Assembly (NCBI GenBank): GCA_002336895.1
Contig: DDFC01000009.1
Span: forward strand, 180,038-244,037
DNA from: Verrucomicrobiaceae bacterium UBA1938
GTDB lineage: Bacteria > Verrucomicrobiota > Verrucomicrobiia > Verrucomicrobiales > Verrucomicrobiaceae
Reading direction: 5' to 3'
DNA length: 64,000 nucleotides
A program made the position numbers and the translations under genes. Positions 17,692 to 27,238 of this stretch are shown here, one piece after another. Every line of letters starts with the position of its first letter. Position 1 is the first letter of the stretch. The notes under the pieces were generated by a model. The model was not told where the DNA came from and ran no database searches. It saw only the letters and a list, made by a program, of their open reading frames with translations.

Positions 17692-19245
17692 ATGCAAAAC
17701 CATCCAAACCAAACCACCCGCCGAACCTTCATTCGCGGCACTGTGGCCGGCGCCGCCGGTCTTGTCGCATCCCGAGCTTTTTCCGCACCGATCGGTGCCA
17801 ATGGTGACGTGCGTGTCGCGGTCATCGGCTTCAACGGCCGTGGCGCAGGCCACATCAAGAGCCTGGAGGAAATCAAGGGCGTGCGCATCGTGGCCCTCTG
17901 CGACGTGGATGCCAATGTGCTGGCCAAAGGCGTGGCCAATCAGGCCAAGAAGAACAACACCGTCACGGCCTACACGGACTACCGCAAGCTCATGCTGGAC
18001 CCGGAAGTGGACGCGGTGACCATCGCCACACCGAACCACACGCACACCCTCATCGCCATGACGGCCATGCAGCACGGCAAGCACGTGTACGTGGAGAAGC
18101 CCGTGTGCCACAACATCTGGGAAGGCCGCCAGCTGGTGAACGCCGCCAACAAGGTGGCCCAGAAGGGCATCGTGGTGCAGCACGGCATGCAGCGCCGCTC
18201 CAGCCCCGGCTGGGCTGCGGTCATGGACTGGGTCAAGGAAGGCCACATCGGCAAGGTGAAGCTCTCCCGAGGCGTGAACTACAAGTCCCGCATCTCCACC
18301 GGCCAGGTGGGCGCGGCCATTGAGCCCAAGGACGGCATGGTCAAAGGCACCTTCCATGATCTGCGCAATGTGAAGACCGACCCCGCCGGCGCACCGCAGG
18401 AGGTGGATGTGGACTACAAGCTCTGGGCCGGCCCGCGCGGCATGCAGCCGGTGCACCGCACCCAGTTTCACTATGACTGGCACTGGCAGTGGGCCTTTGG
18501 CAACGGCGACATCGGCAACCAGGGGCCGCATCAGCTGGACGTGGGTCGCTGGGCGCTGGGAGATCCGGAGCTGCTGCCGAAGCGTGTGATGAGCTTTGGC
18601 GGACGCTGGGGCTACAAGGACGACGGCGAGACCGCCAACAACCAGATGGCCTTCTGGGCCTATGAGCCCGCGCCGCTGCTGTTTGACAACCGCGGCCTCC
18701 CCCTGAAGGACATGGACTGGAAGCTGGAGCCGGTGTACCGCGTGAACGGCAAGACCGCCGCGGCACGCGTGGGCAACGTCATCCACTGCGAAGGCGGCTA
18801 CGTCATCGAGGCCAAGGCCTACGACAACGAAGGCCAGACTCTCAAGAAGTTCGACGACTTTGATGATGGCGCCGACCACATGCTGAACTTCATCAACTCC
18901 GTGCGCGCCGGGAAGCTCATCAACCAGAACCTGAATGTGGTCCAAGGCTTCCACGCCGCGTCGCTGGCGCACCTGGCCAACATCTCCTACCGTCTGGGCA
19001 AGGCCGTGAGCGTCGCTGAAGTGAAGGAACGCCTCAAGAACGACGCGGCTGGTCTGGAAACCTTCGACCACTTCGTCAAGAACCTCGAGGACAACAAGCT
19101 CGACCTCAACGTGGACAAGATCAGCGCTGGCCCATGGCTGGAGTTTGACCCGGTCTCCGAGAAGTTCATCGGTGAGTTTGCCGACGAGGCCAACAAGCTG
19201 GCCGTGGAGAACTACGTGGAGGAGTTCAAGCTGCCGGAAATCTAA
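17692..19245 (+). CDS. Tat-exported Gfo/Idh/MocA family oxidoreductase
   Basis: A 517-residue protein with a twin-arginine signal (TTRRTFIRGTVAGAAG, residues ~7-22) followed by a Rossmann NAD(P)-binding start VAVIGFNGRGAGH, the ATPNHTH patch and the catalytic-lysine motif EKPVCHN. The C-terminal half carries the beta-sheet substrate domain with an insert typical of the exported planctomycete/verrucomicrobial subfamily. Such enzymes oxidise or epimerise sugars and cyclitols with tightly bound NAD(P); the substrate is unknown. A strong hairpin terminator follows at 19280. Confidence 0.95.
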   Translation: MQNHPNQTTRRTFIRGTVAGAAGLVASRAFSAPIGANGDVRVAVIGFNGRGAGHIKSLEEIKGVRIVALCDVDANVLAKGVANQAKKNNTVTAYTDYRKLMLDPEVDAVTIATPNHTHTLIAMTAMQHGKHVYVEKPVCHNIWEGRQLVNAANKVAQKGIVVQHGMQRRSSPGWAAVMDWVKEGHIGKVKLSRGVNYKSRISTGQVGAAIEPKDGMVKGTFHDLRNVKTDPAGAPQEVDVDYKLWAGPRGMQPVHRTQFHYDWHWQWAFGNGDIGNQGPHQLDVGRWALGDPELLPKRVMSFGGRWGYKDDGETANNQMAFWAYEPAPLLFDNRGLPLKDMDWKLEPVYRVNGKTAAARVGNVIHCEGGYVIEAKAYDNEGQTLKKFDDFDDGADHMLNFINSVRAGKLINQNLNVVQGFHAASLAHLANISYRLGKAVSVAEVKERLKNDAAGLETFDHFVKNLEDNKLDLNVDKISAGPWLEFDPVSEKFIGEFADEANKLAVENYVEEFKLPEI

Positions 19246-19279
19246 ACGGGAAAAGACTTTTCGAGTCTGCCCATCACAG

Positions 19280-19310
19280 CGCGGAGCCGGGAAACTGGCT
19301 CCGCGTTTGT
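19280..19310 (+). terminator. Rho-independent-like terminator after the Gfo/Idh/MocA gene
   Basis: CGCGGAGCC (19280-19288) pairs perfectly with GGCTCCGCG (19297-19305) across an 8-base loop and is followed by TTTGT. Confidence 0.75.
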
Positions 19311-19350
19311 ATTTGGCCTCGTGGCGCGGCATGGTAAGCTCGCACCAGTC

Positions 19351-19698
19351 ATGGACACGCCGCCTCCGCCCTATGCCGTCACGCAGGATGAAAAAACGCT
19401 TGGCATTGTGATGCACGCACTCTGCCTCGCCGGGTTTCCCATCCTGGGGCCTCTCATCGTCTGGCTGATCAAAAAGGACGAGAGCAGCTACCTCGACGTG
19501 CAGGGGCGCGAGCTGCTGAACTTCCAGCTCAGCTACCTTTTCTACGCGTTTCTGTCCTTTCTGCTTTGTTTTATCTTCATCGGCGTGCCTCTGCTTTATG
19601 CGGTCGGGGTGGCTACGGTGGTGCTGACCATCATCGGCATCGTGCGCTCCTCGGAGGGGAGGGTGTACCGCTTCCCGCTGACGATTCGCCTGCTGTGA
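19351..19698 (+). CDS. DUF4870 small membrane protein
   Basis: A 115-residue protein with the DUF4870/Tic20-like pattern: DEKTLGIVMHALCLAGFP, then WLIKKDESSYLDVQGRELLNFQLSY (a conserved loop), three to four membrane helices and a short end. Function of the family is unknown. The ATG at 19351 is preferred because homologues start with a short Pro-rich tail right before the first helix; an in-frame GTG at 19321 would add 10 residues. Confidence 0.88.
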   Translation: MDTPPPPYAVTQDEKTLGIVMHALCLAGFPILGPLIVWLIKKDESSYLDVQGRELLNFQLSYLFYAFLSFLLCFIFIGVPLLYAVGVATVVLTIIGIVRSSEGRVYRFPLTIRLL

Positions 19699-19765
19699 GG
19701 CAAAACGGTTGCGACCCCGGTGCCGTGGTGCTAGCAGAACCACCCGTCTCTTTCCCCCATTCCAG

Positions 19766-20266
19766 ATGCGACCCAACCAACTTCTTCAAGCCATCGGTGC
19801 CGAGCTGCGCATGCAGATCATGACCTACATGCAGAACGACCAGCGTGCCGCCTACAAGGCCGTGATTGATTCGCTCGCACCCGCCAAGCGCCTGCGTCCT
19901 GCCTTCATCCTGGAGAAATCCCGCGCCAAGCAGGCCGAATGGCTGCTGGAGCAGCTCAACACGAAGTCGAACGAAGAAGTAACAGCGCAGATTTTCCAAA
20001 TCTGGCTGCTCAAGGGCCAGCCGCAGATGCTCATTACCTTCCTGGATGCCGCAGGCATCAGCCACGACGGCAAGGGAGAGGTCAGCGAGCTGCCGGAAGA
20101 AATCACGGACGAGAAGGCCGAGGCCGCTGTTACCGCTCTTCTGGCCGCATATCCGGCCAAGCAGGTGGCGCTTTACCTTTACATGTTCCAGCAGCAGCGC
20201 GAAGGCGGCTGGGCATCGATTGCCAAGGCCATTGAGGCCCGTCCTGAGCTGAAGCTCGAAGCCTGA
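19766..20266 (+). CDS. Small helical protein of unknown function
   Basis: A 166-residue soluble protein, nearly all helix (MRPNQLLQAIGAELRMQIMTYMQNDQ; AVIDSLAPAKRLRPAFILEKSR), without signal peptide or membrane helix. No family recognised. It starts with the ATG at 19766, stops 10 bases before the cyclase-like gene and is on the same strand, so the two are likely co-transcribed. Conserved Arg-Pro-x-Phe and Leu-rich segments could form an alpha-alpha-hairpin repeat. Confidence 0.7.
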   Translation: MRPNQLLQAIGAELRMQIMTYMQNDQRAAYKAVIDSLAPAKRLRPAFILEKSRAKQAEWLLEQLNTKSNEEVTAQIFQIWLLKGQPQMLITFLDAAGISHDGKGEVSELPEEITDEKAEAAVTALLAAYPAKQVALYLYMFQQQREGGWASIAKAIEARPELKLEA

Positions 20267-20276
20267 GTCCCGTGCC

Positions 20277-22019
20277 ATGATGGACGCCCTGGACCGCGCC
20301 ATCGCCAACACGCAGGCGCATCTCGATGCCCTGCGAAATGAGCGTGGGCACTGGGAGGGGCGTCTCTCCAGCAGCGCGCTTTCGACGGCGACCGCCGTCG
20401 TCGCGCTGGCGCTGGTGGATCGCGGCAAACATGCGGCACATATCGCTGCCGGTGCGCAGTGGCTGTGCGAGCACCAGAACTCGGATGGCGGCTGGGGAGA
20501 CACGACGCTGAGCAAGAGCAACCTGTCCACCACGCTGCTGTGCTGGAGCGCACTGCACCTCGTCGCACAAAGGGATTCCACGACGGCACGATCTGCTGAC
20601 GCGTGGATCACCGCCCGGGTGGGATCGCTGGAGCCTGCGGCCATTGCCGGTGCGGTGGTGGCACGGTATGGCAAGGACAAGACCTTCTCCGTACCGATCC
20701 TCATGCTCTGCTGCCTCTGCGGCACTTTGGGAGAGAGGCCGTGGCGGCATGTCATCGCGCTGCCCTTCGAACTAGCCGCACTGCCACGCAACTGGTTTGG
20801 AGCCATCGGCCTGCCGGTGGTGAGCTATGCACTGCCGGCGCTGATCGCCATCGGGTACACACGGTTTAAAAACGCTCCGCCTGCGTGGTGGAATCCGCTG
20901 CGCTGGGTGCGTGCGCTGGCGTGGCCGCGCATTCGGCCCATGCTGAAAGCGCTGCAGCCCAGCAGTGGCGGCTATCTGGAGGCCACGCCGCTGACGAGCT
21001 TTGTCACCATGGCGCTGGCGGGCGGGGGGCAGCTGGATCATCCCTGCCTGCCGCTGGCAGTGGAGTTCCTGCTCCGGTCTAAGCGGGAAGATGGGAGCTG
21101 GCCCATCGACACCAATCTGGCGACGTGGGGGACGACATTGTCTTTGCGCAGCACAAACTTCAGCACACCGCCTCTCCTGTGGCTGCTGGCGCAGCAGTAC
21201 CGCGAGGTGCATCCTTTTACCAATGCGCCGCCGGGCGGCTGGGCCTGGACGGATCTGCCCGGGGGCGTGCCGGATGCAGATGACACCTCGAGTGCGCTCA
21301 TCGCACTCAGGAAAACCGGTCATGTTTGCGATGCCGCCGTTCAGCAGGGCATCACCTGGCTGCTGGATCTGCAAAATCGTGATGGTGGCATCCCCACCTT
21401 TTGCCGTGGCTGGGGTGCGCTGCCCTTTGACCGCAGCACGCCGGAGATCACGGCACATGCGCTGTGTGCGTGGTGGGTGTGGCATGATGAGCTGCCGGAG
21501 GCGCTGCAAAAGCGCATCGTCAAAGCCACCCGGCATGCCCTCATCTACCTTGAGCGAGTGCAACTGGCGGACGGTTCGTGGATTCCGCTTTGGTTTGGGA
21601 ATGAGCACACACCGGATGAAAACAACCCCGTCTATGGCACGGCGCAGGTGGTGAATCATCTGAGCGGCAGTGAGCAGCTTGCCGCTCTGTTTCATGCGCT
21701 GATCGAAACGGGGCGTGAATACCTGCGCCGCGTTCAGAAGCCCGACGGCTCGTTCGGTGGCGATGCCAGTGCGCCTGCGAGCATTGAAGAGACGGCGGTG
21801 GCGCTGCATGCGCTGAGCCACGGGGGCGATGATGTGCAGAAGAGTGCCCATTGGTTAATCGCTGCCACGGAAAATGGCACCCGTTTTCCCTCAGCCCCCA
21901 TCGGACTCTACTTTGCACGGCTCTGGTACCACGAGCAGCTCTATCCTGTTGTCTGGACGTTGGGAGCGCTGCGGGCGGCGAGGCAAAGCAGCCTTGTTGC
22001 TGCGGAACAAAGGGCGTAG
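20277..22019 (+). CDS. Class II terpene cyclase-like protein (squalene-hopene cyclase family)
   Basis: A 580-residue protein of the prenyltransferase/squalene oxidase repeat family. It has an N-terminal GHWEGRLSSSALSTATAV, several QW-like motifs (NSDGGWGDT, KPDGSFGG, REDGSWPIDT, RDGGIPTF) and, at residues 333-337, the DADDT signature that supplies the catalytic acid in class II cyclases. It is somewhat shorter than squalene-hopene cyclases (~630-680). It likely protonates and cyclises a linear isoprenoid; whether this is squalene or a shorter chain cannot be said. It converges on the flotillin-ATPase operon across only 69 bases. Confidence 0.85.
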   Translation: MMDALDRAIANTQAHLDALRNERGHWEGRLSSSALSTATAVVALALVDRGKHAAHIAAGAQWLCEHQNSDGGWGDTTLSKSNLSTTLLCWSALHLVAQRDSTTARSADAWITARVGSLEPAAIAGAVVARYGKDKTFSVPILMLCCLCGTLGERPWRHVIALPFELAALPRNWFGAIGLPVVSYALPALIAIGYTRFKNAPPAWWNPLRWVRALAWPRIRPMLKALQPSSGGYLEATPLTSFVTMALAGGGQLDHPCLPLAVEFLLRSKREDGSWPIDTNLATWGTTLSLRSTNFSTPPLLWLLAQQYREVHPFTNAPPGGWAWTDLPGGVPDADDTSSALIALRKTGHVCDAAVQQGITWLLDLQNRDGGIPTFCRGWGALPFDRSTPEITAHALCAWWVWHDELPEALQKRIVKATRHALIYLERVQLADGSWIPLWFGNEHTPDENNPVYGTAQVVNHLSGSEQLAALFHALIETGREYLRRVQKPDGSFGGDASAPASIEETAVALHALSHGGDDVQKSAHWLIAATENGTRFPSAPIGLYFARLWYHEQLYPVVWTLGALRAARQSSLVAAEQRA

Positions 22020-22062
22020 CGCACGGGAGTACCGGAAGGTTTGGGTGATTACGAGAGGGATT

Positions 22063-22083
22063 CCTTGTTCCACAGGAACAAGG
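22063..22083. terminator. Perfect 9-bp inverted repeat between convergent operons
   Basis: CCTTGTTCC-ACA-GGAACAAGG is a perfect 9-bp stem with a 3-base loop lying between the stop of the cyclase-like gene and the stop of the ATPase gene. It lacks T-runs, so it may be a bidirectional transcript end or a small repeat. A related imperfect hairpin occurs at ~21991-22014. Confidence 0.5.
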
Positions 22084-22088
22084 CTGCT

Positions 22089-25000
22089 CTATTCCTGCTC
22101 CACGCTGCTCGTCACATCCACAGGCGGCTCGCCAGCGGCTTCTTTTTCGACGGGCTGCACGCGGATCTCGACATTCACCGGCACGGCGCGCAGGCCTTCG
22201 ATGATGCGCTGGAGGTGCTCGATGGTGATGTCAGACAAGGTCGGCTTGCTTACGGCCTGCTCGATCTTTTCCAGGCCGAGCGTGAAGGCGTTCATGTGGC
22301 CGGTGATGCGGTTGATGGGATCGTTTTCGCCTGCGCCTCCGGTGAGCAGGTTGCGCTTGAAGGTGCTCTTGATTTCGGTCCAGCGGATGACATCGGCCTC
22401 AGTGGAGAGGCCGTTGATCTCGCGCCATTTGAGCAGATTGGATTCCGCCGCCTGGCTCAGCGTCTGCGCCTCGCCGCGATAGTGATCGGCGATGAGGCTG
22501 GCGACTTCAGCATCGGTCATGAGCGGGAGGATTTTCTCCGCGATCTTGTTCATGTTGCGGTAGCTGCCCTGGAGCTTGAAAGGCGGCTCGGTGCGGTAGG
22601 CGTCCTCCATGGCGGCGCTGCGCACATATTCCTGGTTCACGCGCAGGATGATCTCGCGAACGTGGAGAAGCTTTTCCATGACGGCGACGGCTTCGTTGAT
22701 TTCTTCGGCGCTATAGCTGCCTTCAAACTCGACGCCTTCGCGGGTGCCGGTCTGTGCGACTTTTAAAACGGCCAGTGCATCGGCATGACTGCGCGCGGCG
22801 ATGCGGGCGAGGGTGGCATTGCTGGTGAGGCAGTTTTCGATGTAGCTGTCTTTGAAGGCCTCCTGATGCCCGCCAAGGATGTCTCCCAGGTTGTAGGTGT
22901 CGGCGCGGTTGGCCAGCATGTCAGGCACCTGGAATTTGCCGCCGACTTCGGTGTAAGGATTGCCGGCCATGACGACGGCGACCTTGCGGCCGCGCAGGTC
23001 GTAGGTCTTGGCCTCGCCTTTGAACACGCCTTCGATCTTGCGGGTGCCATCGCAGAGGGAGATGAATTTTTGCAGGAACTCGGGGTTCGTGTGCTGGATG
23101 TCATCGACGTAGATCATGACATTGTCGCCCATCTCGAAGGCGAGGTTGAGCTTTTCGACTTCCTCACGCGCGCTGGCGTTGGCGGCCTCGGCGGGATCGA
23201 GCGAGGTGACCTTGTGACCGAGAGCGGGGCCGTTGATTTTTACCAGCGTGATGCCGAGGCGGCTGGCGACGTATTCCATGAGCGTCGTTTTGCCGTAACC
23301 GGGCGGTGAAATGAGCAGGAGCATGCCCATGCGGTCGGTGCGCGTGTCCTTGCCCGCCGCGCCGAGCTGCTTCGCGAGGTTGGCGCCGATGAGCGGCAGA
23401 TACACCTGATCTATGAGGCGATTGCGCACGAAGGAGCTGAGCACGCCCGCTTTGAACTGATCCAGTCGCAGTTCACGGCGGCGGGTTTCAGCGAGGCGAT
23501 GCTTGAGCTGCTGAAAAGCTTCAAAGGCCGGTACGACCTCCGCCTCATAGCGTTGCAGGCGCGTCGTGAACTCATGGTAGTCGAGTTCGAGCTTCGCGTC
23601 TGCGATACGCGCATGCGTGCCGGTCAGTCCGGTGATCGTGGCGCGTGCGGCGGGCTCGGTGGGGATGGCGGCTGGTGGCTGGTCGTTGGTCACGACCATG
23701 GCGGCGGTTTCAATCAGCACTCCACGATCAGCGGCGGGGTTCAACGCGGTGACCCATTCCAGGGCGATCTCAAACGCCAGTAGCGGCTGCGCGGTGAGAG
23801 CGGCAAGCGTCTCCTCGAAGTCCTTCGCCGCACGCTTGGCGGTGAGCTCCTTGCGGAAGCTGCGCAGCAGCTCGATGGCGGCGACGGAGCGGGTGAAGGG
23901 GGATTTGGACTGCAGCTCATCGAGCAGGCAGGCGGAGATCTGGGGGGCCGAAGCTTGAGGCAGGAGGCTGCTCACACGCTGGATCAGATCGTCATCGGGG
24001 GCTGCATGGGAGATGCCGAGGAGGTCGCGCATCCTGCCTTTGGACTGCATGCGTGCCAGGAGGGCTTTCTTGGCATCATCCTCCGGCCACGCATGCCAGA
24101 ACAAGCGCGCATAGCCGCGTGCTGCAGGGGAATGGCGCAGCAGGCCGAGCGCCTGCTGCATCTCGAGCAGGGGTTTCAGCAGCAGGGCGGCGTCGTGGTC
24201 ATGCACGCCCTTGGTGTAGCCTTCGTGGTAGCGCTGGGCCATGAAGGTGGAGGCGTCATCGCCTGCACCCGTTTTGAGCATCTGCCAGGCGAGGTATTCG
24301 GCGCGATACACGTCTGCGTTTTCCGAAACGACGGCCTGGTCCCACACGCTGCGCTGCGCCGTGAGCTCCGGGTTTTCGACGGTCTCGAAGAAACGTGTGC
24401 CGGTGAGATGGAAGGCGAGCGAGTTGTCGCGTGGGAGGATGGTGAGCTCCAGTGGCTGCTTGTTCACGCTGAACTGATGCTGGCCGAGCTGGATGAGCTC
24501 GCCCCCGCCGACAAAGATCTCCGCCTTGTCGCGGATCTGCTTCAGCGAGTCCTGCTGGACGGTCTTGAGTCGGGTTTGCAGTTCATCGGCACGTACGCTG
24601 TCGCCGAGCTTGCGCAGTTCGTCGATGAGGTCGCGCAGCTTGGCCACCATGGCATCGGCAGCCAGCCAGGCGTGGACTTCCTCGGGCTTGGCAAAATTCG
24701 CGAGGCGGTTGCGGATGTTGGTGAGGATGCGCTCGGCGGACTGGCCGAGACTGCTGCAGCGGCGGTTCAGGGCATCGCTGAGGCTCTGGCGGCGGGACTC
24801 GAAGGCAGACTGCACCTCCTCGCGCTTCTGGATGAGCTCTGCGGCGTAATCCTCGAAGTCGGAGAAGCGCGTCTCCATCTCCTCGATCTGAACCAGCACG
24901 CGGGTGAGTGATTCGTCGCACTTCTCCGGGGTGGTGGCCACCTCGAGGTAGTTCAGCACGCTCTGACTCAGCAGGCCGAGCTGTGCCTGAAACTGTGCAG

Positions 25001-27059
25001 CGCCTTCGGTCTTTGCCAGATCGTTGCGCCGGTTGCGCAAAACACTGCGCACCTGGTTGAGCTGAGCGAAAAGCGTGGAGATGCCCTCGATGATGCGGGT
25101 GGTCTCGGTGGCGTCTTCGATCTTGAGGCCGCTGACGATGGCGGTGAGCATCTCCAGTTCGCTGCTCGATTTGGCGAGCGCTGATTCGACTTCCTGCGCT
25201 TCGGTGACCTTGGCCAGCGCGGGTATGCGGGCCTGCTGCTCGGTGATCTGTTTGCGGTAAGGGTCCAGCGACTCCGTCTTGAGCAGAAAGGTGACGCACT
25301 TGGCCGAAAGCTTGTCCGCGCCCTCCGCCACCGCCTTGTCCATGCGGTCGATCTCGGCGGCGTCGGTGTAGCGCACATCCCGCAGGGCGATGATCTGGCC
25401 GCGCAGCTCGCGCAGGGAGGTGAGCAGCCCCACAAAGCCGAGGATGTCGTCAGGGTCCGTGTTGGAAGCGGCGTTGAGAGCCTTCTGGGATTTCTCCTGC
25501 AGGGCGGCGGTCTGGTCCGCCGCCGTCTTGCGCATGCGGCTGACTTTTTCAAATTCGCCCAGCGCAGCTTCGGCCGTGCTCTTGATTTCGAGGAGCGTGC
25601 CTTTGAGATCGTGCGCCTCCGCATTGCCAACCCAGAAATAGCTGTCGGCGATGTCGCCGCAGGAGCGGGCCAGCTCGACGTAGAGGCCGGAGAACGAGTC
25701 GTCCTTGGCCAGAAGTGTCAGCACGCCATTACACTCCGCCATGGCGCGCACGATTTCGGCATTGCCGATTTTGCTCAGGAAGGTCTGCGAGGCCTTGGCG
25801 GCGCTGACATCGGAGGTAAGAAAGGGTGTGCGCCAGACCTGGATGACGTGGTGCTTGCGCGGCTCATCATCGGCCAGGAACAGGACAAGCTCGCCGCTGG
25901 GGAATAGGCTGAAGCCGTGGCAGGGCTGCGGCGTGGCAATGCTCTGCGTGATGAGGTTGTAGCTGAGCAGCAGGTAGGAGCCGCTCTCGAGATGACTGAA
26001 GACAAAGAGCGTGTCCTCGCCATTGGCGGCGGCGATGCGCTTTTCAAAACGCATGGGCGGCAGGCCGGTCTCAAAACGCCGTACCTCGCCTGTCTGAAGC
26101 ACGTAGCCGTGCGGAAAGAGGACACCGTGGTCGTCAGGCAGGAGGACGCAGCTTTCTGCGATGCTGTCGATGCGATGCGCCTGGCGCGTGCGTTCATTGA
26201 AGACGAGATGCCGCCATGTCTTCTCCTGGTAGGGCAGCACCTTGAGCAGGATGAGGCTGCCGACGATGGCGTAGTAGACCTCCGCGTCGTCGAGCGTCTG
26301 GTCCCTGTTTTCGACGGGCTCGTTGTAGATGCCGCGACCGGAGTCGGTGTTGTTTTCCACCTTCACGGTGAGGTCGCCGCCGATGGTCTCGACGAAGACG
26401 CGGTCCTCAATGCTGATGTGCGGGTGGTTGCCGTGGATGTACATGTTCCGCGTGGCGCGCTTCCATTCAAACTCCTGCGCGGGCGGGAAGATGAACTCGT
26501 GGTCGCTGCGGTTGCCGAGGTACTTGAGCGTGCCCTTGTCGTCATCCACCAGCCACTTGAAGGTCTTGACCTCCGTGGCGCGCTGGCCCACCTGAAAGCC
26601 CAGGTAGAGATGCGGCCCGATGCGGTGAAACTTCAGGAAGGAGGCGTGCTTGTAGTAGTTGTAGAGGTAGGCGAAGTCCTCCACAAACTGGGGGTCGCCC
26701 AGCAGGCTGTCCTTGTTGGGATGAAAGCTGTGGTCGTCCGGGTGGAAATCATACACCGCAAACACGTCCTCGATGCGCATGGTGCTGCGCAGGCCGAGGT
26801 GCACATTGTAGCCAAACAGGAAACGATGCGGTCCGATGGCGGCAAGGTCGCGCGGCACGCAGTTGTTCTCCGTGGTGAGCCGCGTGGTGGCCAGCAGCGC
26901 CGTCTCGATGCCGCCAAACTCCGCCTTGCGGTCGGTATTCAGCAGATCCAGCCGCCGCTGCAGTTCAGCGCCGTGCTTGTTCAGCCGCTGGCGGATGACC
27001 TCGTAAGCACCGGCTTCGAGCTGCGGAGAGGGGGGGGGAGATGGTGCCGGATCAGCCAT
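22089..27059 (-). CDS. Giant AAA+ ATPase of the flotillin operon (DNA repair ATPase-like)
   Basis: A 1656-residue protein. Residues ~1-420 are mixed beta (GPHRFLFGYNVHLGLRS, FPPAQEFEW) and propeller-like; ~470-850 is long coiled coil; ~950-1150 is helical; the C-terminal third is an AAA+ domain with Walker A PPGYGKTT (~1250), Walker B MIYVDDIQH (~1313) and a sensor-like VVMAGNPYTE. Database relatives are often labelled DNA repair ATPase because the coiled coil resembles SMC proteins; I do not treat that as evidence for DNA repair. Its start overlaps the stop of a 60-residue membrane protein by 8 bases; flotillin and a YqiJ-like protein lie upstream in the same operon. An ATP-driven remodelling role at a flotillin membrane domain is my inference. 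Confidence 0.88.
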   Translation of the reverse strand: MADPAPSPPPSPQLEAGAYEVIRQRLNKHGAELQRRLDLLNTDRKAEFGGIETALLATTRLTTENNCVPRDLAAIGPHRFLFGYNVHLGLRSTMRIEDVFAVYDFHPDDHSFHPNKDSLLGDPQFVEDFAYLYNYYKHASFLKFHRIGPHLYLGFQVGQRATEVKTFKWLVDDDKGTLKYLGNRSDHEFIFPPAQEFEWKRATRNMYIHGNHPHISIEDRVFVETIGGDLTVKVENNTDSGRGIYNEPVENRDQTLDDAEVYYAIVGSLILLKVLPYQEKTWRHLVFNERTRQAHRIDSIAESCVLLPDDHGVLFPHGYVLQTGEVRRFETGLPPMRFEKRIAAANGEDTLFVFSHLESGSYLLLSYNLITQSIATPQPCHGFSLFPSGELVLFLADDEPRKHHVIQVWRTPFLTSDVSAAKASQTFLSKIGNAEIVRAMAECNGVLTLLAKDDSFSGLYVELARSCGDIADSYFWVGNAEAHDLKGTLLEIKSTAEAALGEFEKVSRMRKTAADQTAALQEKSQKALNAASNTDPDDILGFVGLLTSLRELRGQIIALRDVRYTDAAEIDRMDKAVAEGADKLSAKCVTFLLKTESLDPYRKQITEQQARIPALAKVTEAQEVESALAKSSSELEMLTAIVSGLKIEDATETTRIIEGISTLFAQLNQVRSVLRNRRNDLAKTEGAAQFQAQLGLLSQSVLNYLEVATTPEKCDESLTRVLVQIEEMETRFSDFEDYAAELIQKREEVQSAFESRRQSLSDALNRRCSSLGQSAERILTNIRNRLANFAKPEEVHAWLAADAMVAKLRDLIDELRKLGDSVRADELQTRLKTVQQDSLKQIRDKAEIFVGGGELIQLGQHQFSVNKQPLELTILPRDNSLAFHLTGTRFFETVENPELTAQRSVWDQAVVSENADVYRAEYLAWQMLKTGAGDDASTFMAQRYHEGYTKGVHDHDAALLLKPLLEMQQALGLLRHSPAARGYARLFWHAWPEDDAKKALLARMQSKGRMRDLLGISHAAPDDDLIQRVSSLLPQASAPQISACLLDELQSKSPFTRSVAAIELLRSFRKELTAKRAAKDFEETLAALTAQPLLAFEIALEWVTALNPAADRGVLIETAAMVVTNDQPPAAIPTEPAARATITGLTGTHARIADAKLELDYHEFTTRLQRYEAEVVPAFEAFQQLKHRLAETRRRELRLDQFKAGVLSSFVRNRLIDQVYLPLIGANLAKQLGAAGKDTRTDRMGMLLLISPPGYGKTTLMEYVASRLGITLVKINGPALGHKVTSLDPAEAANASAREEVEKLNLAFEMGDNVMIYVDDIQHTNPEFLQKFISLCDGTRKIEGVFKGEAKTYDLRGRKVAVVMAGNPYTEVGGKFQVPDMLANRADTYNLGDILGGHQEAFKDSYIENCLTSNATLARIAARSHADALAVLKVAQTGTREGVEFEGSYSAEEINEAVAVMEKLLHVREIILRVNQEYVRSAAMEDAYRTEPPFKLQGSYRNMNKIAEKILPLMTDAEVASLIADHYRGEAQTLSQAAESNLLKWREINGLSTEADVIRWTEIKSTFKRNLLTGGAGENDPINRITGHMNAFTLGLEKIEQAVSKPTLSDITIEHLQRIIEGLRAVPVNVEIRVQPVEKEAAGEPPVDVTSSVEQE

Positions 27060-27234
27060 GTGTATCCATCCAGATCAATTTGAGAAATAATGCGGCATGC
27101 AGAGGTGCGAGAATGCCAAACCAGTTTGGGCCAGAGCAGACATCGACCACTGTCATGCCGATCACCAGCAGCGTCCAAACGGACTTGCCTGAATTCACCA
27201 AGGTGCGTTGCACTGCTGGAGCCGCAGGTTTCAT
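27052..27234 (-). CDS. Small two-helix membrane protein between flotillin and ATPase
   Basis: A 60-residue protein with two hydrophobic stretches (about 19-33 and 38-55; VWTLLVIGMTVVDVC and NWFGILAPLHAALFLKLIW). It begins 4 bases after the flotillin stop and ends 8 bases inside the ATPase start (TGA at 27054-27052, ATG at 27059). The tight placement and hydrophobic pattern argue that it is real and translationally coupled to the ATPase. No family recognised. Confidence 0.65.
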   Translation of the reverse strand: MKPAAPAVQRTLVNSGKSVWTLLVIGMTVVDVCSGPNWFGILAPLHAALFLKLIWMDTHG

Positions 27235-27238
27235 CAGC

